The translations under genes and the position numbers were made by a program. Below the pieces are notes generated by a model that had not been told where the DNA came from, made no database searches, and worked only from the letters and a program-made list of their open reading frames with translations. A DNA stretch of 5,593 nucleotides from Polynucleobacter meluiroseus (GTDB taxonomy: Bacteria; Bacteroidota; Bacteroidia; Flavobacteriales_D; Crocinitomicaceae), in the NCBI GenBank assembly GCA_943328715.2, contig CALQBB020000078.1, positions 1 to 5,593 on the forward strand. The letters run 5' to 3'. The first letter of the stretch is position 1; each line of letters starts with the position of its first letter. This document shows positions 1 to 5,593 of this stretch, in pieces.

Positions 1-605
1 CAATGTATAAATTAAACACGGTTCCAGGAATCATTCGTCCATGCATCACATCAACTTTACCAGCAATGGATGGGTCACAAGCCATCCTTTTGGACGTTGG
101 ATCAAACGCCGATTGTAAAGCAGATGTGCTTTATCAATTTGCCGTTTTGGGAGCGCTTTATTCCCAGCATGTTCACGGAGTTGAAAATCCCAGAGTAGCA
201 TTGTTAAATATCGGTGAAGAAGATTCAAAAGGAAATCTTTTAACCATTGCTGCATACAAATTGCTTTCAGAATCAGATGAATTAAACTTTACTGGAAATA
301 TTGAAGGTAGAGATTTGTTTACGGGTGTTGCAGATGTGATCGTATGTGACGGATTTACCGGTAACATTGTTCTGAAAGAAGCAGAAGGAATTTATACGCT
401 GATGCGTAAACGTGGAATCCGCGATGAATATTTTGACCGTTTTAATTACGAAAATTACGGCGGGACACCTATTTTAGGTGTGAAAGGAAATGCCGTAATT
501 GGTCATGGTATTTCCAATGACATTGCCATCAAAAATATGTTGTTACATTCCTACGAAGTGGCCGCTTCTGGATTAGCAACGAAAATAAACGATGCATTTA
601 ACTAA
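1..605 (+). CDS. plsX: Phosphate acyltransferase PlsX, C-terminal ~200 residues (5' end outside window)
   Basis: PlsX converts acyl-ACP and phosphate to acyl-phosphate, the donor used by PlsY to begin phosphatidic acid synthesis; it is a peripheral enzyme at the inner face of the membrane. Numbering from the first complete codon (position 3), the fragment shows family blocks LLDVGSNADCK (29-39), VALLNIGEEDSKGN (65-78), GNIEGRDLFTGVADVIVCDGFTGN (98-121; diagnostic) and YGGTPILGVKG (152-162), then the C-terminal IGHGIS block. PlsX is usually about 310-350 residues, so roughly the first 110-130 are missing. The Met at position 3 is not a start: it lies inside the conserved segment that reads MYKLNTVPGIIRP, mid-protein in this family. 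The stretch between the EG at 128-129 and YGG has only 22 residues, shorter than in Bacillus PlsX as I recall it. The stop lies 3 bases before fabH, so the two are probably co-transcribed and translationally coupled. Confidence 0.96.
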   Translation, partial: MYKLNTVPGIIRPCITSTLPAMDGSQAILLDVGSNADCKADVLYQFAVLGALYSQHVHGVENPRVALLNIGEEDSKGNLLTIAAYKLLSESDELNFTGNIEGRDLFTGVADVIVCDGFTGNIVLKEAEGIYTLMRKRGIRDEYFDRFNYENYGGTPILGVKGNAVIGHGISNDIAIKNMLLHSYEVAASGLATKINDAFN

Positions 606-608
606 GAG

Positions 609-1598
609 ATGAATAAACTGACAGCAGCAATTACGGCGGTTCAAGGATACGTTCCCGAGGACATTTTAAGTAACGAGGATTTATCCAAATTTGTGGATAC
701 TTCAGATGAGTGGATTACTTCACGCACAGGTATCAAAGAACGTCGCATCATGCGTAACGGTGCTTCTTCCGACATGGCAGCAGCAGCGGTTAAACAACTT
801 TTAGAGAAAAAAGGAATCGATCCAATGGATATCGATTTAGTGATTTGCGGTACGGTTACACCAGATCATCCTTTTCCAAGTACAGCGAATATATTGAGTG
901 ACAAAACAGGAATGAAAAACGCGTGGTCTTTCGATGTGAATGCAGCATGCTCTGGTTTTCTTTTTGCGTTGGCAACAGGATCTCAATTCATTGAAACGGG
1001 AAAATACAAAAAAGTAATTGTGGTTGGTGTCGATAAGATGACCTCCATCGTTGATTACCAAGATCGTACAACCTGTGTGATTTTCGGTGATGGTGCAGGA
1101 GCTGTATTATTGGAGCCAAATACCGAAGGACTTGGACTACAAGACTTCATTTTACATTCAGACGGATCAGGTCGCGAATTCTTAGTTCAACCTGCCGGTG
1201 GATCATTGAATCCAGCTAGCATCGAAACGGTTGAAAACAGAATGCATTACGTGAAGCAAGAAGGACAAAGCGTCTTCAAATTTGCGGTAACGAATATGGC
1301 AGATGTTTCAGCGAAAATCATGGAAAAAAACAATTTAACATCCGATGATGTTCAATGGTTAGTGCCACATCAAGCGAATTTGCGCATCATTGATGCAACA
1401 GCAAATCGAATGGGTCTATCCAAAGAAAAAGTGATGATTAATATTGAAAAATATGGTAACACAACAGCGGGTACATTGCCGTTATGTTTGTGGGACTATG
1501 AAAAACAATTGAAAAAAGGAGATACACTTATTTTGTCCGCTTTTGGCGGTGGATTTACATGGGGAGCTATTTATTTGAAATGGGCTTATAACTCATAA
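609..1598 (+). CDS. fabH: Beta-ketoacyl-ACP synthase III (FabH)
   Basis: FabH starts fatty-acid chains by condensing a short acyl-CoA primer with malonyl-ACP, releasing CO2; it is cytosolic and part of type II fatty-acid synthesis. The 329-residue length is typical of the family. The thiolase-fold catalytic triad is visible: Cys114 in NAACSGF, His254 in PHQAN and Asn284 in GNTTAG. Other family marks are [14 protein letters not shown] (33-46), [10 protein letters not shown] (159-168) and the C-terminal glycine-rich [10 protein letters not shown] (311-320). The ATG at 609 follows the plsX stop by 3 bases with no Shine-Dalgarno at proper spacing, which suggests coupled translation; no alternative start fits the family N-terminus better. 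Primer preference (acetyl-CoA or the branched primers used for iso fatty acids in many Bacteroidota) cannot be read from the sequence. The Cys-His-Asn triad separates it from FabB/FabF, which use Cys-His-His. Nothing appears broken. Confidence 0.97.
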   Translation: MNKLTAAITAVQGYVPEDILSNEDLSKFVDTSDEWITSRTGIKERRIMRNGASSDMAAAAVKQLLEKKGIDPMDIDLVICGTVTPDHPFPSTANILSDKTGMKNAWSFDVNAACSGFLFALATGSQFIETGKYKKVIVVGVDKMTSIVDYQDRTTCVIFGDGAGAVLLEPNTEGLGLQDFILHSDGSGREFLVQPAGGSLNPASIETVENRMHYVKQEGQSVFKFAVTNMADVSAKIMEKNNLTSDDVQWLVPHQANLRIIDATANRMGLSKEKVMINIEKYGNTTAGTLPLCLWDYEKQLKKGDTLILSAFGGGFTWGAIYLKWAYNS

Positions 1599-1612
1599 TA
1601 TTAGTAATTTTG
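1575..1612 (+). promoter_or_regulatory. Candidate internal promoter for accBC (Bacteroidota-type -7 box)
   Basis: The short fabH-accB gap contains TAATTTTG at 1605-1612, an exact match to the Bacteroidota sigma-factor -7 consensus TAnnTTTG. The nearest upstream TTG that could act as a -33 element is 1575-1577, inside the end of fabH, with a 27-base spacer; this is longer than the usual 17-23. If transcription starts about 7 bases past the box, the accB leader would be only about 10 bases. The match may be chance in AT-rich sequence, so the call rests on the perfect box plus its position just before a gene. Confidence 0.4.
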
Positions 1613-1629
1613 CAAAACAAATCATTGTT

Positions 1630-2103
1630 ATGAATTTAGAAGAAATCAAAGACCTTATTAAACTTGTTTCTAAGTCAGGAATTGGTAAAATTGAAATTGA
1701 AAACGAAGGATTTAAAATTGCCATTGAAAATGGAGCATCTTTCAGTGAACAACCAGTTTATGTTCAAGCTGCGGCTCCAGTAGCAATGGCTCCACAAGCT
1801 GCTGCACCGGCGCCAGCCGCTGCAACACCTGTTGTTGCTGTAGAAAGTACGGATGAATCACGTTATATAACTGTGAAATCTCCGATGATTGGAACATTTT
1901 ACCGTACTCCTGGACCAGATAAAGATGCTTTTGTAAGCGTAGGAAGTGTCATTCAGCCAGGTGATAAACTTTGCATCATTGAGGCAATGAAAACATTTAA
2001 CGAAATTGAGTCAGAAGTTTCTGGTAAAATTGTTAAAGTTCTTGTAGACAATGCAAGTCCTGTAGATTACGATCAACCACTATTTTTAGTAGATCCAGCT
2101 TAA
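1630..2103 (+). CDS. accB: Biotin carboxyl carrier protein of acetyl-CoA carboxylase (AccB/BCCP)
   Basis: AccB carries biotin on a swinging domain between biotin carboxylase (AccC) and carboxyltransferase (AccAD) in the first committed step of fatty-acid synthesis. The 157 residues divide into an N-terminal region (about 1-38, [13 protein letters not shown]..., which in this family contacts AccC), an Ala/Pro-rich flexible linker (about 46-70), and a C-terminal biotinyl domain (about 78-157). The biotin site is [10 protein letters not shown] at 118-127, with Lys121 the expected biotinylated residue. The preceding [11 protein letters not shown] (91-101) matches the 'thumb' loop that marks true acetyl-CoA carboxylase BCCPs and separates them from lipoyl or oxaloacetate-decarboxylase domains. 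The residue after the biotinyl Lys is Thr, where Met or Leu is usual. No Shine-Dalgarno precedes the start, but the ATG at 1630 fits the family N-terminus. accC follows after 22 bases, the standard pairing. Confidence 0.97.
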   Translation: MNLEEIKDLIKLVSKSGIGKIEIENEGFKIAIENGASFSEQPVYVQAAAPVAMAPQAAAPAPAAATPVVAVESTDESRYITVKSPMIGTFYRTPGPDKDAFVSVGSVIQPGDKLCIIEAMKTFNEIESEVSGKIVKVLVDNASPVDYDQPLFLVDPA

Positions 2104-2125
2104 TTGCTGTAAAAAATCTTACACT

Positions 2126-3460
2126 ATGTTTAAGAAAATTCTAATCGCCAATCGCGGTGAAATCGCCTTGCGTGTGATTCGTACCTGTAAAGAAATGGGT
2201 ATTAAAACAGTTGCTGTTTATTCTACTGCTGACAAAGATAGTTTACCTGTCCGCTTTGCAGATGAAGCAGTTTGTATTGGTCCTCCCGTATCTGCGAAAT
2301 CATACCTTTCTATTCCGAATATTATCGCTGCAGCGGAAATTACCAATGCAGATGCGATTCACCCAGGATACGGATTTTTGTCTGAAAATGAGAAGTTCTC
2401 TCGAGTTTGTCAAGAGCATGGCATTAAGTTTATTGGTGCACTTCCAGAACAAATTGCAGGAATGGGAGATAAAGCAACCGCAAAAGCAACGATGATTGCT
2501 GCTGGTGTTCCGTGTATTCCTGGATCTGTTGGATTATTGAAGGACGTTGCTCAAGCGATGCTTGAAGCAAAGGCGATCAAATATCCTGTCATCCTAAAAG
2601 CAACAGCTGGTGGTGGTGGAAAAGGAATGCGCATTGTTTGGAAAGAAGATGAACTTCAAGGTGCTTGGGATTCCGCACGTCAAGAGGCAGGCGCAGCTTT
2701 CGGAAACGATGGTATCTACATGGAGAAATACATTGAAGAACCACGTCACATTGAAATTCAAATTGCAGGTGATCAGTTCGGAAATGCTTGTCATTTATCT
2801 GAGAGAGATTGTTCCATTCAACGTCGTCATCAAAAATTAGTGGAAGAAACACCTTCTCCGTTTATGACCGATGAACTTCGTGAACGCATGGGAGAAGCAG
2901 CCATCAAAGCGGCTAAAGCAGTAAAATACGAAGGTGTTGGAACTGTTGAGTTTTTGGTTGACAAAAACCGTGATTTTTACTTCATGGAGATGAATACACG
3001 TATTCAAGTTGAACATACGATTACCGAAGAAGTAATTAATTTTGACTTGATTAAAGAGCAGATCTTAATTGCCGCTGGACATAAAATTTCTGGTAAAAAT
3101 TACTATCCACAAATGCATGCGATTCAATGCCGCATCAATGCTGAAGATCCTTACAAAGACTTTAGACCGTGTCCAGGAAAAATTACAGATTACCATTGTC
3201 CGGGTGGACACGGAATTCGTATTGATGCACATGTCTATGCTGGATATACCATTCCGCCAAATTACGACTCCATGATTTCCAAATTGATTGTGGTTGCGCA
3301 AACACGTGAAGAGGCGATTGCGAAAATGAGACGAGCCCTTGGTGAGTATGTGATTGGCGGTGTAAAAACAACCATTCCTTTCCACCAAAAATTGATGCAA
3401 AACGAAGATTTCTGTAAGGGAAATTTCACAACTAAATTTATGGAGTCCTTCGAATTTTAG
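2126..3460 (+). CDS. accC: Biotin carboxylase subunit of acetyl-CoA carboxylase (AccC)
   Basis: AccC uses ATP and bicarbonate to carboxylate the biotin on AccB. Its 444 residues match the family's usual ~445-450, and key residues fall at E. coli-like positions. The N-terminal biotin-carboxylase domain opens with [16 protein letters not shown] (4-19) and contains [10 protein letters not shown] (79-88). The ATP-grasp domain shows Lys116 (GDK), Lys159, the glycine-rich loop GGGGKGMR (162-169), [14 protein letters not shown] (200-213), Glu288 and the active-site segment MNTRIQVEH (289-297, with Arg292 and Glu296). Arg338 in CRINAEDP and the C-terminal domain to KFMESFEF follow. The block after the active site reads EHTITE where most AccC proteins have EHPVTE; pyruvate carboxylases also have Thr there, but this protein lacks their extra domains and sits beside accB, so AccC is secure. 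The ATG at 2126 directly gives the conserved N-terminus. It is the last gene of the lipid block in view. Confidence 0.98.
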   Translation: MFKKILIANRGEIALRVIRTCKEMGIKTVAVYSTADKDSLPVRFADEAVCIGPPVSAKSYLSIPNIIAAAEITNADAIHPGYGFLSENEKFSRVCQEHGIKFIGALPEQIAGMGDKATAKATMIAAGVPCIPGSVGLLKDVAQAMLEAKAIKYPVILKATAGGGGKGMRIVWKEDELQGAWDSARQEAGAAFGNDGIYMEKYIEEPRHIEIQIAGDQFGNACHLSERDCSIQRRHQKLVEETPSPFMTDELRERMGEAAIKAAKAVKYEGVGTVEFLVDKNRDFYFMEMNTRIQVEHTITEEVINFDLIKEQILIAAGHKISGKNYYPQMHAIQCRINAEDPYKDFRPCPGKITDYHCPGGHGIRIDAHVYAGYTIPPNYDSMISKLIVVAQTREEAIAKMRRALGEYVIGGVKTTIPFHQKLMQNEDFCKGNFTTKFMESFEF

Positions 3461-3522
3461 TAAATTCCACTTCGTTCATTTATTTTTTGCCCATTCTTGT
3501 GCTCATTTAGGCAACTGTTTTA

Positions 3523-3553
3523 TTGTTACTTCGTTTATTATTTGCTAAATTTA
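3523..3553 (+). promoter_or_regulatory. Candidate promoter of the secreted repeat protein gene
   Basis: TTG at 3523-3525 and TAAATTTA at 3546-3553 are separated by 20 bases, within the 17-23 usual for Bacteroidota promoters (TTG ... TAnnTTTG). The -7 box differs from consensus only at its last base. Predicted transcription would start near 3560, leaving a leader of about 35 bases before the ATG at 3595. The -7 box lies inside the palindrome at 3544-3555. The spacer is AT-rich, so a chance match is possible. Confidence 0.35.
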
Positions 3554-3568
3554 GCCTGCTAAAACGAA
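3530..3568. repeat. Nested inverted repeat (12-bp palindrome inside 7-bp arms)
   Basis: GCTAAATTTAGC at 3544-3555 is a perfect 12-bp palindrome. It is flanked by TTCGTTT (3530-3536) and its reverse complement AAACGAA (3562-3568), and the two symmetries share nearly the same centre (3549.5 and 3549). A second GCTAAA at 3558-3563 could compete for pairing with TTTAGC. The element overlaps the proposed -7 box. It could be an operator or only AT-rich coincidence; the bases are observed, the function is a guess. Confidence 0.45.
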
Positions 3569-3594
3569 TTAATACGAAACACAACTACTACTAA

Positions 3595-5593
3595 ATGAGG
3601 TTTCTTGCCCTTATTGTTCTTTCGCTGTTTTTAACAGTGCGGTTGAATGCACAGTTATGTACACCACAAACGGTTACATTTCCAATCACTCCAACCTCAA
3701 CGCTTCAATATACTCCTTCGTATTCAACAGGTGTAATCTTGTTTCCATTTACGGCAACCGCAGGATGTACGTATACCTTTTCAACATGTGGTCAAAGTAG
3801 CATTGACACCTACTTGCGCTTGCACAATTCTGCCTACACTTTACTAGGAGCATGGGATGATCAATGTGGTTTGCAATCCACTTTTACTTGGACTTGTCCT
3901 ACCGCTGGACAATACTACGTTCATTTGTCGAGATTCATTTGTACGGCTTTAACAGCACCGACAACCATGAGCTATGTAGTGTCTTGTCCAACACCGCCTT
4001 GTAATAATCCTATTGTAAATGCTGGTCCTGATGTTGTTATTTGTGCCGGGCAACCATCAATATTAAGCGGAGCGGTATCAGCTGGGACAGGATCAGGATC
4101 AGGGGGAAGTGCATCAAGCATTACCATAACCATATCGGGGACAGGATTTTTAGACGAGACTTCGTGGAATATGAGTAATGCTTCTGGGACATCTGTTGGT
4201 TCTGGAGGTCCATACTTAACGGCTTCTACCAATACCGTGACTTTAACCAATGTTGGAACAGGTCCATATAGTTTTTCCTTGGAGACTCAAGGATTTTTTA
4301 ACGATAACAATGCTACATATACCATTTCCTGTAATGGGACTACCGTAAATACAGGGTCAATTACGGGTGGACAAACAACTACTGCAAGTGTTACTGGTTG
4401 TGGTGGAACAGGAACAGGAGGAACATTACCAATCACCTATGTTTGGTCGCCAGGTGCCACATTAAGTTCAACAACTATATTAAATCCGACAGCTACTCCA
4501 ACAGTTACTACAACATACACACTAACAGCTACATCAGGAACTTGTACTTCCACAGACCAAATGACTGTTTTTGTGAGTCCAGCACCAACTGTAAATGCAG
4601 GTCCTGATGTAACCATTTGTAATGGGCAATCGACTGTGTTAAATGGTTCAGCGAGTGCCATTGGTGGATTTGGCGGGCCAATGGATATCAATATTTTCTC
4701 CGGGAGTAACTTAGATGAAACTACTTGGAACATCACGAACTCATTGGGACAAATCATTGGTTCAGGAGGTCCTTATACTTTTGCGTCAAACAACACCATT
4801 ACAATTAGTAATCCAACGAATCCGCCATATACATTTAATATTGAAACTCAAGGAGCTTCCAATTCCAATGTAGTTGGATACAATATCCTGTGTGGTGGAA
4901 CTTCTATAAGTGGTGGATTAGCGATTCTGACTGGTGGTCAAACCGCTTCAACATCCATTTCTGGATGTCCAGGAACGATTCCGACAACGATGACCTGGTC
5001 GCCAGGGGCTACCTTGAGCAGCACAACAGTGGCTACCCCAACCGCAACTCCTAGCACAACAACGACTTATACATTAACAGCGAGTGCGAACGGGTGTACA
5101 GCAAATGATCAAGTTGTAGTAACAGTAACTCCAGGTCCAAGTGTAACAGTTAACAGTGCAACTATTTGTAGTGGACAGTCAGCGACATTAACTGCCACAC
5201 CTTCCGTTACAGGAGGAACATATTTATGGTCTCCAGGAGGTGCGACAACACAAACAATTACCGTGAGTCCAACCACTACCACAAACTATTCTGTGACATA
5301 CTCTAACGGTGCGTGCGCAAGTTTGCCTGCAATAGGTACGGTTACAGTGAACGCAGCTCCAACCTTAAGTGTAAACTCAAGTACGATTTGTCCGGGAGCA
5401 TCTGCAACCTTAACTGCGACGACAAGTCAAAGTGGTGGCACATATCTATGGACGCCCGGCGGGGCAACGACACAAACATTGTCGGTTACTCCAGCTGCCA
5501 CAACAACTTATTCCGTGACGTACAGTCTCAATGGTTGTAGTTCATCATCGGCAAACGGCACAGTGACCGTTTCCAATGTCGTTGATTGGGCAA
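3595..5593 (+). CDS. Large secreted multidomain Ig/PKD-like repeat protein, probable T9SS cargo (3' end outside window)
   Basis: An uninterrupted frame of 666 codons runs off the right edge. The start is firm: TAA at 3592-3594 is in frame directly before the ATG, and only this ATG gives a signal peptide (MRFLALIVLSLFLTVRLNA, cleavage likely after Ala19, before Gln20). Residues ~40-131 resemble a bacterial PPC-like beta domain (IDTYLRLHN at 70-78, WDDQCG at 87-92). Then come two long units (141-332, 333-516) and two short units (517-590, 591-~660), each built on an Ig/PKD-like core: an N-terminal Cys, a W-S/T-PGG/GA motif, a Thr-rich TTTYTLT strand and a closing NGC-like Cys. In Bacteroidota such proteins are surface or secreted adhesins, or proteins ending in a T9SS sorting domain; any such domain would lie beyond the window. 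No enzyme domain is visible, so the function is unknown. Residues 114-666 have no Lys, Arg or His. Confidence 0.93.
   Translation, partial: MRFLALIVLSLFLTVRLNAQLCTPQTVTFPITPTSTLQYTPSYSTGVILFPFTATAGCTYTFSTCGQSSIDTYLRLHNSAYTLLGAWDDQCGLQSTFTWTCPTAGQYYVHLSRFICTALTAPTTMSYVVSCPTPPCNNPIVNAGPDVVICAGQPSILSGAVSAGTGSGSGGSASSITITISGTGFLDETSWNMSNASGTSVGSGGPYLTASTNTVTLTNVGTGPYSFSLETQGFFNDNNATYTISCNGTTVNTGSITGGQTTTASVTGCGGTGTGGTLPITYVWSPGATLSSTTILNPTATPTVTTTYTLTATSGTCTSTDQMTVFVSPAPTVNAGPDVTICNGQSTVLNGSASAIGGFGGPMDINIFSGSNLDETTWNITNSLGQIIGSGGPYTFASNNTITISNPTNPPYTFNIETQGASNSNVVGYNILCGGTSISGGLAILTGGQTASTSISGCPGTIPTTMTWSPGATLSSTTVATPTATPSTTTTYTLTASANGCTANDQVVVTVTPGPSVTVNSATICSGQSATLTATPSVTGGTYLWSPGGATTQTITVSPTTTTNYSVTYSNGACASLPAIGTVTVNAAPTLSVNSSTICPGASATLTATTSQSGGTYLWTPGGATTQTLSVTPAATTTYSVTYSLNGCSSSSANGTVTVSNVVDWA
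4015..4590 (+). repeat. Long repeat unit 1 (residues 141-332): Ig-like core with inserted domain
   Basis: The unit begins VNAGPDVVIC and ends at SPAPT. The Ig-like core seems split. Cys150 and the first strand come first, then an insert of about 110 residues containing LDETSW (186-191), SGGPY (203-207), PYSFSLETQG (224-233) and its own cysteine pair (Cys246, Cys269). The core resumes at YVWSPGATLSSTT (282-294) and closes at Cys317. The insert recalls the ETSW-type beta domain found in other marine secreted proteins, but its usual acidic DSYGDG loop is absent. Confidence 0.8.
4591..5142 (+). repeat. Long repeat unit 2 (residues 333-516), copy of unit 1
   Basis: This unit matches unit 1 along its length: VNAGPDVTIC (333-342), LDETTW (373-378), GSGGPYTF (389-396), PYTFNIETQG (411-420), cysteines 433 and 458, WSPGATLSSTT (468-478) and closing Cys501. 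The start of the two units is nearly identical at DNA level: 4015-4034 and 4591-4610 differ at one base of 20. Elsewhere the DNA differs more than the protein, so the duplication is not fresh. Confidence 0.85.
5143..5364 (+). repeat. Short Ig/PKD-like repeat 3 (residues 517-590)
   Basis: This is a 74-residue unit without the insert: VTVNSATICSGQSATLTA, then TYLWSPGGATTQT (542-554), TTTTNYSVTY and Cys574. Cys525 and Cys574 are 49 apart and likely form a disulfide. Its pattern matches the small Ig-like domains that often precede T9SS sorting domains in Bacteroidota. It contains no charged residue. Confidence 0.85.
5365..5574 (+). repeat. Short Ig/PKD-like repeat 4 (residues 591-~660)
   Basis: This is a close copy of repeat 3: LSVNSSTICPGASATLTA, TYLWTPGGATTQT (616-628), TTTYSVTY and Cys648. 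The cysteine spacing (599 to 648) is again exactly 49. The following residues NVVDWA do not continue the repeat pattern, so a different segment may begin at the window edge. No charged residue lies within the unit. Confidence 0.85.

Larger units (their letters stand above)
3461..3594. other. Intergenic spacer between accC and the secreted-protein gene
   Basis: This 134-base AT-rich spacer contains no supportable ORF or RNA gene. It holds the candidate promoter and nested inverted repeat described separately, a T-run at 3483-3488, and an imperfect direct repeat, ACTTCGTTCATT (3469-3480) and ACTTCGTTTATT (3528-3539), 11 of 12 identical. No GC-rich hairpin marks the end of the acc transcript. 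The A-rich bases before 3595 fit Bacteroidota start sites that lack a Shine-Dalgarno. Confidence 0.7.

Noticed and set aside
3..5. ATG at position 3 as the start of plsX
   Set aside because: It lies inside a conserved mid-protein segment and about 110 or more family residues would be missing; the gene starts outside the window.
606..608. GAG before fabH as a ribosome binding site
   Set aside because: It abuts the ATG; spacing is too short to act as a Shine-Dalgarno, and coupling to plsX is more likely.
2211..3400. Several ORFs on both strands inside accC
   Set aside because: All overlap a complete, well-conserved accC frame and have no recognisable protein features.
3452..3488. Possible terminator: GAATTT/AAATTC stem with TAGT loop at 3452-3467, T-run at 3483-3488
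   Set aside because: The stem is only 6 bp, all but two pairs A-T, overlaps the accC stop, and the T-run begins 15 bases past the stem. Too weak to call.
4398..4607. Plus-strand ORF of 69 codons, and another at 5313-5540
   Set aside because: Out-of-frame shadows of the secreted repeat protein.
3972..4757. Two minus-strand ORFs (3972-4250 and 4437-4757) that share a similar peptide
   Set aside because: Their likeness is the reverse complement of long repeat units 1 and 2 on the plus strand. No start signals or family features, and the plus-strand frame is continuous.
4015..5593. Repeats as a CRISPR array or mobile element
   Set aside because: They are long in-frame protein-coding repeats with no spacer pattern, no terminal inverted repeats and no transposase.

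Overview
The window looks like a chromosomal segment from a member of the Bacteroidota, most likely Flavobacteriales; a Fluviicola/Crocinitomicaceae-like organism is my guess from protein style, not a measurement. Three things support this: the gene order plsX-fabH-accB-accC, the lack of Shine-Dalgarno sequences with A-rich stretches before start codons, and a large secreted multidomain protein of the kind exported by the type IX secretion system (T9SS).

Positions 1-3460 hold a tight same-strand block for fatty-acid and phospholipid initiation. It contains the 3' part of plsX (cut by the left edge), fabH (3 bases after plsX), accB (31 bases later) and accC (22 bases later). AccB and AccC form the biotin-carrying and biotin-carboxylating half of acetyl-CoA carboxylase. 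The malonyl-CoA that carboxylase makes feeds malonyl-ACP to FabH, which starts the chain. PlsX later diverts finished acyl-ACP to acyl-phosphate for membrane lipid synthesis. The carboxyltransferase genes (accA/accD) are not in the window. A good Bacteroidota-type -7 box in the fabH-accB gap suggests accBC may also be transcribed separately.

Positions 3461-3594 are a 134-base AT-rich spacer with no convincing terminator. It has a weak Bacteroidota-type promoter that overlaps a 12-bp perfect palindrome nested inside a 7-bp inverted repeat.

Positions 3595-5593 are one open reading frame that runs off the right edge (666 codons, no stop). It encodes a secreted protein: signal peptide, an N-terminal PPC-like beta domain, two 184-192-residue units that look like Ig/PKD-like domains each carrying an inserted ~110-residue domain, and two plain 74-residue Ig-like repeats. 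Residues 114-666 contain no Lys, Arg or His at all, and residues 506-663 contain no charged residue of any kind. This protein is the most unusual part of the window; the rest is ordinary housekeeping sequence. I see no RNA genes, mobile elements or CRISPR arrays.
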